Below, piece by piece: positions 1 through 6,000 of a DNA stretch of 6,859 bases. Below the pieces are notes generated by a model. It saw only the letters and a program-made list of their open reading frames with translations. It was not told the origin of the DNA and did not search any database. Both the position numbers and the translations under genes were made by a program. This DNA comes from Candidatus Brocadiaceae bacterium (GTDB lineage: Bacteria > Planctomycetota > Brocadiia > SM23-32), in the NCBI GenBank assembly GCA_030615435.1, contig JAUWZH010000141.1, positions 1-6,859 on the forward strand. Reading direction: 5' to 3'. Position 1 is the first letter of the stretch, and the number at the start of each line of letters is the position of its first letter.

Positions 1-1710
1 GCGCTCGGCGATGAGCCGCAGGGCGCGCTCTATGATGGTGAGGGTGCGCAGGCCGAGGAAGTCCAGCTTCAACATGCCCATCCGGTCCAGGTCGTCCATG
101 GCCCACTGGGTCATGACGAGTCCGTCGCCGCTCTTGAAGAGCGGAACGAGTTCCCAGAGCGGCCTGTCCGCGATGACCACGCCGGCGGCGTGAGTGCTCG
201 CGTGGCGCGGCAGGCCCTCCATGCGGCGGGCATACCCCAGGATGCGCTTCACCTCCTCATCCTGCTCGGCCAGTTGCAGGACTTCCGGGGCCCGCTGGAG
301 TGCGTCGTCAAGGGTGACCTTTGGCCCCATGGGAATCATCTTGGCGAGCCGGTCCACCTTCTCCAACGGCACGTCAAGCACCCGGCCCACATCACGCACG
401 CAGTTGCGGGCCTGAAGGGTTCCGAAGGTGATGATCTGCGCCGTGCTCTCGGCGCCGTAGCGCTCGCGCACGTAGTTGATGACCTCTTCCCGCCGATTCT
501 CGCACAGGTCTATGTCAATGTCGGGCTGCTCGCGGCGCTCCGGGTCCAGAAAACGGCTGAAGATCAGGCCGTAGTCCATCGGGTTGACGTCGGTCAACCC
601 CAGCGCATGCGCCACGAGGCTCGAGGAGCCGCTGCCCCGCATCCCGACAGGAATCCCCTCTTCCCGCGCGAAGCGCACGAAATCCCAGGTGATAAGCATG
701 TAGTCCACGTAGCCCATCTGCTCGATGACGCCGAGCTCGTAATCGAGGCGCTCGCGCATCTCCTCGGTAAGCTCGCCGTAGCGCCCGCATAGTCCACGCT
801 CGGCCTGCCGGCGGAGAAAGGCCGCGTTGTCCTCGACCCCCTCCTGGTGGAAAGCGGGGAACTTCAGGCCGTCGTCCAGTTCCACCTCACACATTTCCGC
901 AATGCGGAGGGTGTTGCTGAGCGCATCCGGCTGCTCCCGGAACAGGTGCGCCATCTCCTCGGGACTCTTGAAGTAGAGCTGGTCGCTCTCCATGCGGAAA
1001 CGCCCCGGATCGTTCAAAGTGCTGTGGGTATTGATGCAGAGCAGGACATCGTGCCAGGAATGGTCCTCAGCCTGGAGGTAGTGCGCGTCGTTGGTGGCGA
1101 CGACGGGGAGGTCAAGCCTGCGCGCCAGTTGCAGCGCCTCCGGCATGCACCTGCGCTGGTCTGCCAGCCCGTGGTCCTGGAGCTCCACGTAGAGATTCTC
1201 CGGGCCGAACAGGTCGCGCAACTCACCAATCCACTTCTCGGCCTCGGCGGGGGCGCCGGCCAGAATCAGGTCGTTGAGCCGGCCCTTCAGGCAGCCGCTG
1301 AGGCAAATCAGCCCCTCCGCGCAGTCGGCGAGCAGCTCCCAGTCCACCCGGGGCTTGTAGTAGAGCCCCTCCACGTAAGCGAGGCTGGCGAGTTTGAGCA
1401 GGTTGTTGAAGCCGGTCTGATTCCCGGCGAGGAGGGTCAGATGGTGGAGGATCTGGTTGCCGCCGCCGTAAGTGCGATCACGCCGGCTGCCGGGCGTCAT
1501 GTAGGCTTCGTAGCCGATGATCGGCTTCACGCCCTCGGCCTTCATCGCCGCACAGAAGGCCACGGCCCCGAACATGTTGCCGTGATCCGTCATCGCCACG
1601 GCGGGCATGTCCATCCGCCGGGCGATCGGGGCCATCTGTTCGATCCGGCACGCACCGTCCAGGAGGCTGAACTCGGTGTGCACGTGGAGGTGACAGAACG
1701 AAGCAGCCAT
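1..1710 (-). CDS. dnaE: DNA polymerase III alpha subunit, N-terminal 570 residues (partial, runs off left edge)
   Basis: Replicative polymerase subunit that extends DNA from dNTPs in the cytoplasmic replisome. The minus frame is open from the ATG at 1708-1710 to position 1 (570 codons). An in-frame TGA lies eight codons upstream with no other start between, so the start is secure; the ribosome site is only a weak GGGGGA. An N-terminal PHP domain begins HLHVHTEFSLLDG (residues 7-19), followed by TDHGNM (41-46), GYEAYM (66-71), LSGC (137-140) and TNDAHY (206-211). Its metal-ligand pattern (H9, H11, D18, H43, E68, C140, H180, D208, H210) looks complete, as in DnaE proteins with an active PHP. 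The palm has RGSGSSSLVA (358-367), PDIDID (396-401) with D397 and D399 matching E. coli D401/D403, and KLDFLGLRTLT (548-558) with D550 matching D555. Fingers, beta-clamp and OB regions lie outside the window. PHP-DnaE of the main type, not PolC; ImuC/DnaE2 is less likely but its C-terminus cannot be checked. Confidence 0.97.
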   Translation of the reverse strand, partial: MAASFCHLHVHTEFSLLDGACRIEQMAPIARRMDMPAVAMTDHGNMFGAVAFCAAMKAEGVKPIIGYEAYMTPGSRRDRTYGGGNQILHHLTLLAGNQTGFNNLLKLASLAYVEGLYYKPRVDWELLADCAEGLICLSGCLKGRLNDLILAGAPAEAEKWIGELRDLFGPENLYVELQDHGLADQRRCMPEALQLARRLDLPVVATNDAHYLQAEDHSWHDVLLCINTHSTLNDPGRFRMESDQLYFKSPEEMAHLFREQPDALSNTLRIAEMCEVELDDGLKFPAFHQEGVEDNAAFLRRQAERGLCGRYGELTEEMRERLDYELGVIEQMGYVDYMLITWDFVRFAREEGIPVGMRGSGSSSLVAHALGLTDVNPMDYGLIFSRFLDPERREQPDIDIDLCENRREEVINYVRERYGAESTAQIITFGTLQARNCVRDVGRVLDVPLEKVDRLAKMIPMGPKVTLDDALQRAPEVLQLAEQDEEVKRILGYARRMEGLPRHASTHAAGVVIADRPLWELVPLFKSGDGLVMTQWAMDDLDRMGMLKLDFLGLRTLTIIERALRLIAER

Positions 1711-1798
1711 GTCGTCCCCCGGTCGCCAGCTTCAGAGATACGGCAAGAAAGGCGCCGCGCCCGGCGGACACTCACAAGGAGTCCTCGGCGCCGCCCCC

Positions 1799-1827
1799 AT
1801 ATTACGGGCGCGAGGGCACATCGTCAA
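1799..1827 (-). promoter_or_regulatory. sigma70-type promoter of dnaE
   Basis: On the minus strand TTGACG (1822-1827) and TAATAT (1799-1804) are separated by exactly 17 bp. This is close to the TTGACA/TATAAT consensus and points at dnaE. The predicted transcript starts near 1792, leaving about 80 nt of leader before the ATG. The pairing of boxes is visible in the sequence; activity is inferred. Confidence 0.75.
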
Positions 1828-1921
1828 GAAGATGCCGGTTCACAACATATGCAGGAACCTCAATGCCCCTTCGCAACATGTTGTATGGAGGCGCGGGCAA
1901 GCCCCTCGACAGCGCAAAGGG

Positions 1922-1956
1922 CTCTCGGTCCTTGTCCGAGAGTGCGAAGTCCGAGA
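1922..1956. promoter_or_regulatory. CCGAGA repeat cluster, candidate operator
   Basis: CTCTCGG (1922-1928) and CCGAGAG (1936-1942) form a perfect 7-bp inverted repeat with a 7-nt centre. The unit GTCCGAGA is repeated directly at 1934-1941 and 1949-1956, 15 bp apart. The three boxes sit immediately upstream of the TATAAT at 1965, where a repressor or activator would act. The inverted repeat could also form an RNA hairpin, but it lacks a T tract. Confidence 0.45.
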
Positions 1957-1964
1957 AGCGGCAG

Positions 1965-1970
1965 TATAAT
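1965..1970 (+). promoter_or_regulatory. TATAAT -10 box for the DUF4258/YgiT operon
   Basis: A perfect TATAAT lies 48 bases before the DUF4258 start codon. At 16-18 bp spacing there is no good -35 box (GTGCGA or TGCGAA). That fits either a promoter needing an activator or one with a weak -35 that is autorepressed. The predicted transcript starts near 1977, giving about 40 nt of leader. Confidence 0.55.
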
Positions 1971-1974
1971 GGCT

Positions 1975-1999
1975 CACTGCGAGCTGAGCGCAGGTAGTG
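1975..1999. promoter_or_regulatory. dyad at predicted transcript start, candidate operator
   Basis: CTGCG (1977-1981) and CGCAG (1989-1993) form an inverted repeat with a 7-nt centre, and CACT (1975-1978) with AGTG (1996-1999) extends the symmetry imperfectly. It lies just after the -10 box, so a bound protein would block initiation. Autorepression is common in toxin-antitoxin operons, but the YgiT-type protein here has no visible DNA-binding domain, so the binder is unknown. Confidence 0.35.
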
Positions 2000-2017
2000 T
2001 GACAACGAGACCAGCCA

Positions 2018-2305
2018 ATGGATTTCGAACGGATCGTGTTCAGCGGCCATGCCGTGCAGCGCATGTTTGAGCGTGGTCTCGGCAAGGATGACGTAGTCAT
2101 GGTCTTGCGAGAAGGCGATGTCATTCAGGACTACCCGGATGATACGCCATATCGAAGCTGTGTCATGCTGGGATGGGCGCGTGGACACCCGGTGCACGTC
2201 CTGGCGGCACTGGATGATGCCAGCAGAACGGCTGTGGTCGTAACCGCCTATGAACCTGACCCCGCTCTGTGGAGCAAGGATTTCAGGACCAGGAGGAACC
2301 CATGA
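2018..2305 (+). CDS. DUF4258 domain protein, putative toxin of a toxin-antitoxin-like pair
   Basis: A 95-residue protein, about usual size for the DUF4258 family. The family signature is seen in SGHAVQRMFERG (residues 9-20), a beta-rich middle with DYPDDTPYRSCVMLGW (38-53), HVLAAL (60-65), and the C-terminal VVVTAYEPDPALW (73-85) followed by FRTRR. The family pattern is a His-Ala-x-x-Arg-Met N-terminal helix and a TAYEP..W tail. DUF4258 proteins often sit beside YgiT-type zinc-finger proteins and are thought to resemble small RelE/BrnT-type toxins; RNase activity here is inference. An in-frame TGA at 2000-2002 fixes the ATG at 2018 as the first possible start. No clear Shine-Dalgarno precedes it, so translation may be weak. 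The stop overlaps the next start (ATGA, 2302-2305), so the two proteins are probably made coupled, toxin gene first as in mqsRA and higBA. Confidence 0.85.
   Translation: MDFERIVFSGHAVQRMFERGLGKDDVVMVLREGDVIQDYPDDTPYRSCVMLGWARGHPVHVLAALDDASRTAVVVTAYEPDPALWSKDFRTRRNP
2291..2296 (+). promoter_or_regulatory. ribosome binding site of the YgiT-type gene
   Basis: A perfect AGGAGG lies 5 bases before ATG 2302, inside the end of the DUF4258 gene. It decides the start at 2302 over an upstream in-frame ATG at 2269. It is much stronger than any site before the DUF4258 gene, which would favour making more antitoxin than toxin. Confidence 0.8.
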
Positions 2306-2538
2306 AGTGCGTCATTTGCAGGAATGGGGATACCCGCAGCGGCACGGCGACTGTGACGCTGGAGAGAAACCGCGCCACGATTGTGATCAGAGAGGTGCCG
2401 GCCGACGTGTGCGAGAACTGCGGGGAGTACTACCTGTCCGAAGACAGCACGACGCGCGTGTGTGAGTTGGCGGAGGAAGCCGCACAGCAGGGGGTCGAAA
2501 TAGAAGTGTTGCACTACCCTGCCGCAACGGCGCCGTAG
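2302..2538 (+). CDS. YgiT-type zinc-finger protein, putative antitoxin
   Basis: A 78-residue protein beginning MKCVICRNGDTRSG, the typical opening of the YgiT/MqsA N-terminal zinc finger. Two CxxC pairs, C3/C6 and C37/C40 (DVCENCGEYYL), are the predicted zinc ligands. The block between them (TVTLERNRATIVIREVP) matches the family's beta-sheet, and SEDSTTRV follows as usual. An extra Cys at residue 54 is outside the motif. E. coli MqsA is longer and carries a C-terminal helix-turn-helix; here the chain ends in a short acidic helix, so direct DNA binding is not evident. The context, one ATGA overlap behind a DUF4258 gene, supports a role in neutralising that protein. Zinc binding is seen by motif; antitoxin action is inferred from family context. 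Confidence 0.85.
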   Translation: MKCVICRNGDTRSGTATVTLERNRATIVIREVPADVCENCGEYYLSEDSTTRVCELAEEAAQQGVEIEVLHYPAATAP

Positions 2539-2544
2539 CGTCGT

Positions 2545-2566
2545 AGAGGAACCCTGCCGGTTCTCT
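2545..2566 (+). terminator. weak hairpin after the DUF4258/YgiT operon
   Basis: GAACC (2549-2553) pairs with GGTTC (2559-2563), extended by AGA/TCT with one bulged G, seven bases after the YgiT stop. No T run follows, so at best it is a weak or Rho-assisted end or an RNA-stabilising hairpin. Confidence 0.25.
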
Positions 2567-2700
2567 GCGGGGGCGGGGCAACGCTGTCCTCCCGCTGCTT
2601 ACGCACAGTGGAACATTCTCCGAGAAAACAGTGTTTCTTTGGGTCGGGCAGGGGAGCGAGCTGGCCAAGGGCTACGGGGGCGTTTGAAAGGGCCGGCGAT

Positions 2701-2786
2701 CAGGTGAACAGGTGACCGTAGGCGAGCGATGTTTGCGGTTCTTGCAGGCGAGGTGACAAGCAGGCTTGGTTTGCCGTTCTCACCTG
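2701..2786. repeat. CAGGTGA short repeat cluster
   Basis: CAGGTGA occurs at 2701-2707 and 2709-2715 (an 8-bp period), AGGTGA again at 2751-2756, and the inverse TCACCTG at 2780-2786. The last two arms can form an imperfect stem with flanking GCAGG/CCTGC. The unit resembles a Shine-Dalgarno sequence, but no reading frame follows it, so it looks like a small degenerate intergenic repeat of unknown role. Confidence 0.35.
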
Positions 2787-2798
2787 CTCTCCTGCTTT

Positions 2799-2828
2799 AC
2801 CATTCTTTCGCTGGCGCGGAAGAATGGT
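2799..2828 (-). terminator. strong hairpin at the 3' end of the tRNA gene
   Basis: ACCATTCTT (2799-2807) and AAGAATGGT (2820-2828) are a perfect 9-bp inverted repeat. The stem continues through a T-G wobble and CGC/GCG to a 4-base loop, giving 13 pairs in 30 bases. On the tRNA transcript the first arm is the tRNA's own A73-CCA end. No T run follows on either strand, so it is not a canonical intrinsic terminator. It may act as a pause, Rho-assisted end or processing signal for the pre-tRNA trailer. Confidence 0.45.
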
Positions 2829-2901
2829 GGGCGGTACTGGACTTGAACCAGTGGCCTCTACCGTGTCGAGGTAGCGCTCTCGCCAACTGAGCTAACCGCC
2901 C
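2825..2901 (-). tRNA. tRNA-Val(GAC), with encoded CCA
   Basis: A full cloverleaf folds on the minus strand: acceptor GGGCGGT/ACCGCCC, D stem GCTC/GAGC with loop AGTTGGCGA, anticodon stem CTACC/GGTAG, variable loop AGGCC, T stem ACTGG/CCAGT with loop TTCAAGT. A73 and an encoded CCA (2825-2827) follow. The anticodon loop TCGACAC puts GAC (2865-2867) at positions 34-36, which reads GUC/GUU valine codons; A73, A35 and C36 agree with valine identity. The nearly universal U33 is C here (2868), which is odd and weakens certainty about decoding. The gene carries its own promoter just upstream. Confidence 0.93.
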
Positions 2902-2913
2902 ACCTTCTTCCCA

Positions 2914-2943
2914 ATTCTACTGCCCCCGGCCCGTCCCTGTCAA
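2914..2943 (-). promoter_or_regulatory. promoter of the tRNA-Val gene
   Basis: TTGACA (2938-2943) and TAGAAT (2914-2919) lie 18 bp apart on the minus strand. Transcription would begin near 2907, only a few bases before the mature tRNA 5' end at 2901. The perfect -35 and short leader suit a strongly expressed stable RNA. Confidence 0.75.
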
Positions 2944-2986
2944 ACTGAAGGGGCCCCTCGCTCGGCGCCGCTCGCCGGAATGAGCA

Positions 2987-3015
2987 TTGTTTTTCCCGCC
3001 CTTCGCATATACAAT
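2987..3015 (+). promoter_or_regulatory. promoter of the pseudokinase-FGE gene
   Basis: TTGTTT (2987-2992), a 17-bp spacer and TACAAT (3010-3015) form a plausible sigma70-type promoter. Transcription would start near 3022, about 55 bases before the start codon. It is nearly back to back with the minus-strand tRNA promoter (2914-2943). The presence of this promoter argues against the in-frame upstream TTG at 2987 as the gene start. Confidence 0.6.
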
Positions 3016-3076
3016 ACCTGTTCAGGACTGGCCTGGAGACTGCGCCAGCCGCGCCGAACCCAAGAAGGGGTGCCAC

Positions 3077-6000
3077 ATGGCTGGAGAACATGAAGAGGAC
3101 AAAGTCTCAGGGCGGTACAGGCTCCTGGAGCTCGTCGAGGAAGGGGTCGGCGGGAAGCTGTACCGGGCCCGGGACGAAGAACAGGACAGGGCCGTGCTGC
3201 TGAAACTGGTCCCTCCGGCCCTCAGCGAGGACCCGCAGTTCCGCCGCTACCTCTATGACCGCTGGGCCGAGCGCGACGCCCTGTTCGAGCATCCGAACAT
3301 CGTGGACGTCGTCGAGGTGGGCAGGAGTGGGCAGCAGTACTTCGCGGTGGTGGAAGACCCGGAAGGCGAGCGCCTGTCCGAGAGGATGAAAGAGGCCCCG
3401 CTGGAGCCCGATGAGGTGGTGGAAATCCTTCACCAGATCGCCGAGGCCCTCCGGGCCGCCCACCGGCGCGAGGTGATCCACGCCCACCTGAAGCCTTCCG
3501 ACGTGTTCATCAGGCGGGACAGCGGCGGGCGGTTGCAGGTGAAGGTCCTCTTCCTGGACATGGGCACTGCTGCCAGTGAAAGCATTCTCTCGCTGTTCGG
3601 CGAGCTCCAGGGTTCCCCTAAATACATGGCGCCCGAGACCATCCGCGGGGCACCACCCGGGCCGGGGGCCGACGTTTTCGCCCTCGGCGTGATCGGCTAC
3701 GAGCTTCTGACCGCGCGCGAGCCGTTTCCCTCCGAGCATCCGGTCGGGTATCTGTTCGCCAACTGCGAAGGCTCCCTCACTCCCCCCAATGCCGTTCAGG
3801 AGAGCGTGTCCAGGGAGCTGTCGCTGGTGATCAGCCGCTGCCTGGAGAAGAACCCTCAGCGGCGCTACCGCTCCGCCCAGAGGGTAATTGACGACCTCGA
3901 CCGCTGCGTGGAGATCACCAAGACCGGCCGGGTGAGCATGGTGCCGAGGGGGTCCGACTCGGCCTTTGCGCGGGAATACGAACTGCCCGAAGGAAGGCCG
4001 CCGGGCCGGGAACGCGCCACCCGCACCTCGCCCCTGAGCGTGATCGCACTGGTGCTCGCGATGGGAGCGCTGGTCTTCCTCGCCGTGGTGAACCTGCCGT
4101 ATCTCACGCGCCGACTTGGCCGAATGAAGGAGTTTCCCCGTTCCATCGGCCGGCGACAGGGAGCCCGTGTCGGGCCGGAGACCGGGGCAGGTGTGATCGG
4201 GCCCAAAAGGAGGCGGGATGTCTCCAAGGCCCGTCAGGAGCGTGCCCGCAAGGCATACGACGCCCTGATGAAGGACTGGTTACAGCGCCACAGCCTGGAG
4301 GGTTCTTACGAGCTCGCCGTTGCGAAGTTCGAGGCGCTGGCGGACGAGTTCGCTGATACTCCCTACGGCCTTCAGGCCCGGGAAACTGCCGCGCAGATCT
4401 ACTGCGAGTGGGCCGAGAGGCTGGCCAAAGGGGAGAAGTTCCAGGAGGCCGAGTCCCACTATCGCCACGTGCTCGAAATAACCCCGGAGGGCAGCCGCCT
4501 CAGAGACGTCGTCGCGCGCGAACTCCCTGCCGTCATGGCCGGCATGGCTGACCAGCAGGGGCGCCTCAGGCGGTACGAGGAGGCGCTGGAGATTTACAGA
4601 TCCATCAAAGAGGAGTTTCCGGGCTCGGTGGAGGCGGCCCTTCTTGCCCGGAAGGAACCGGTCCTGGGTTTCAACCGGGCCTACGACCTCTGGAAACACG
4701 AGGGCAAACTCCAGGAGGCGGCGAGCCAGTTCCGATACGTCCTGAAGAATTATCCGGAGAGCAACGCGGCAGCCGACTCTCGGAAATACCTGCCGGAGGT
4801 CTACTTCGACATCGCCGCAGGAAAGTTCCAGGAGGGCAACCTCCAGGAAGCTCACGAGGACCTGGCCAAGCTCGGGGAAGCCTTCGACGAGAGCCGCGTG
4901 GGCCGCAGGGCCGCCGAACTCGACGCCGAGGTCCTGTTCCGGCTCTATGAGGCCGCCCGGCAGAACAACGATGGTGAAGGGGCCTCGCGGCATTTCTCGG
5001 AGCTGGCGGCGGAGCATCCCGAGAGCGAATGGACTCAAACCGCTTACAGGCGAAGACTCGGTCTGACGTGCGCCGATGGTGACGTCATGTTCGACGCCAC
5101 CACCGCTCAGAGCATGTACGCAGAGGCCGAGCAGTACCTCGATCAGATGCGTTACGAGGCGGCGTTGAACATGCTTCGGACCGTCATCCGCTACACGCGT
5201 CCAGGCTCGGAGGCCGGCCGCAAGGCCCTGGGCAAGCTGCCCGAATGCATGTATTACGGGGCCCTGGACGCCTCAGCGGGGCAACAGGAGGAGTGCCGGC
5301 AGAGGCTTCAGGAACTCGCCCGGGATTTCTCCCACACCCCGTGGGCCGAGCGCGCACGGAAAACCCTGCGGTGCATCAAGAACGCCCCGGAGGGCATGGT
5401 CTTCGTGCCCGAAGGAGCTTTTCCCATGGGGGCCTCTCAGAAGGAGATCGTTCAGTTCCTGGAACGAGTCTATCCGCCCCGAATACTCCAGAGCGAAAGG
5501 GAACTGGAGCTCGTCCTCATCCTCGTCGGATACGTCTCCGAAATCCCGAGGCACGTCGCCACTACCGGCGCCTTCTACATAGACCGGACCGAGGTCACCA
5601 ACGCTCAGTACAAGAGGTTCGTAGACGAAACCGATTACCGTCCGCCACCCCACTGGCAAAACGAGACCTTCGCCGAGGGGGAAGCGGACCAGCCGGTCAC
5701 CAACGTCTGCTTCGAAGAAGCCGCCGCTTATGCGAAATGGGCGGGCAAGCGGCTGCCGACCGAAGCGGAGTGGGAAAAGGCCGCCAGGGGAGTGGACGGA
5801 CGGTTCTATCCCTGGGGCAACGCGTTCGACAGAAACTCCTGTCACCACATGCGCAAAACCGCCGCCGGAACGGTCCCCGTCGGTTCGTATCCCGGGGGGG
5901 CGAGTCCCTGGGGCGTCCTGGACATGCTCGGCAACGTCTGGGAATGGACCGATGGCTGGTTCGTGGCCTATCCCGGGAACGAGAGGACGGACACGCGCGC

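Larger units (their letters stand above)
1711..2017. other. divergent intergenic control region between dnaE and the DUF4258/YgiT operon
   Basis: 307 bases with no credible gene; open frames crossing it lack ribosome sites and family resemblance. It holds the minus-strand dnaE promoter (1799-1827), a 10-bp palindrome CAACATGTTG (1874-1883) whose half-site recurs inverted at 1842-1848, a 7-bp inverted repeat (1922-1928/1936-1942), a direct repeat GTCCGAGA (1934-1941 and 1949-1956), a TATAAT box (1965-1970), and a dyad CTGCG/CGCAG (1977-1981/1989-1993) at the expected start of the operon transcript. The clustering suggests regulated transcription of the toxin-antitoxin-like pair. Confidence 0.7.
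2539..2824. other. non-coding stretch between the zinc-finger gene and the tRNA
   Basis: 286 bases with no believable gene. It contains a weak hairpin (2545-2566), a near-palindrome TTCTC-C-GAGAA (2616-2626) that resembles the CCGAGA boxes upstream of the operon, CAGGTGA repeats (2701-2715) with AGGTGA at 2751 and the inverse TCACCTG at 2780, and most of the strong hairpin abutting the tRNA (2799-2828). Confidence 0.6.

Noticed and set aside
190..2070. Long plus-strand open frames (190-792 and 847-2070) opposite dnaE
   Set aside because: They mirror the dnaE coding strand; GC-rich codon use keeps antisense frames open. No family motifs or ribosome sites, while the minus strand gives a perfect DnaE.
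1802..2197. 131-codon minus-strand frame antisense to the DUF4258 gene
   Set aside because: Covers the operator region and the DUF4258 gene in antisense, resembles no family and lacks a ribosome site.
2987..3076. N-terminal extension of the fusion protein to TTG 2987
   Set aside because: The added 30 residues are encoded by the promoter and leader; ATG 3077 has a good Shine-Dalgarno and the kinase fold begins right after it.
3107..5038. Minus-strand frames inside the fusion gene (3107-3739, 4280-5038)
   Set aside because: Shadows of the kinase and TPR coding regions with composition typical of antisense GC-rich DNA.
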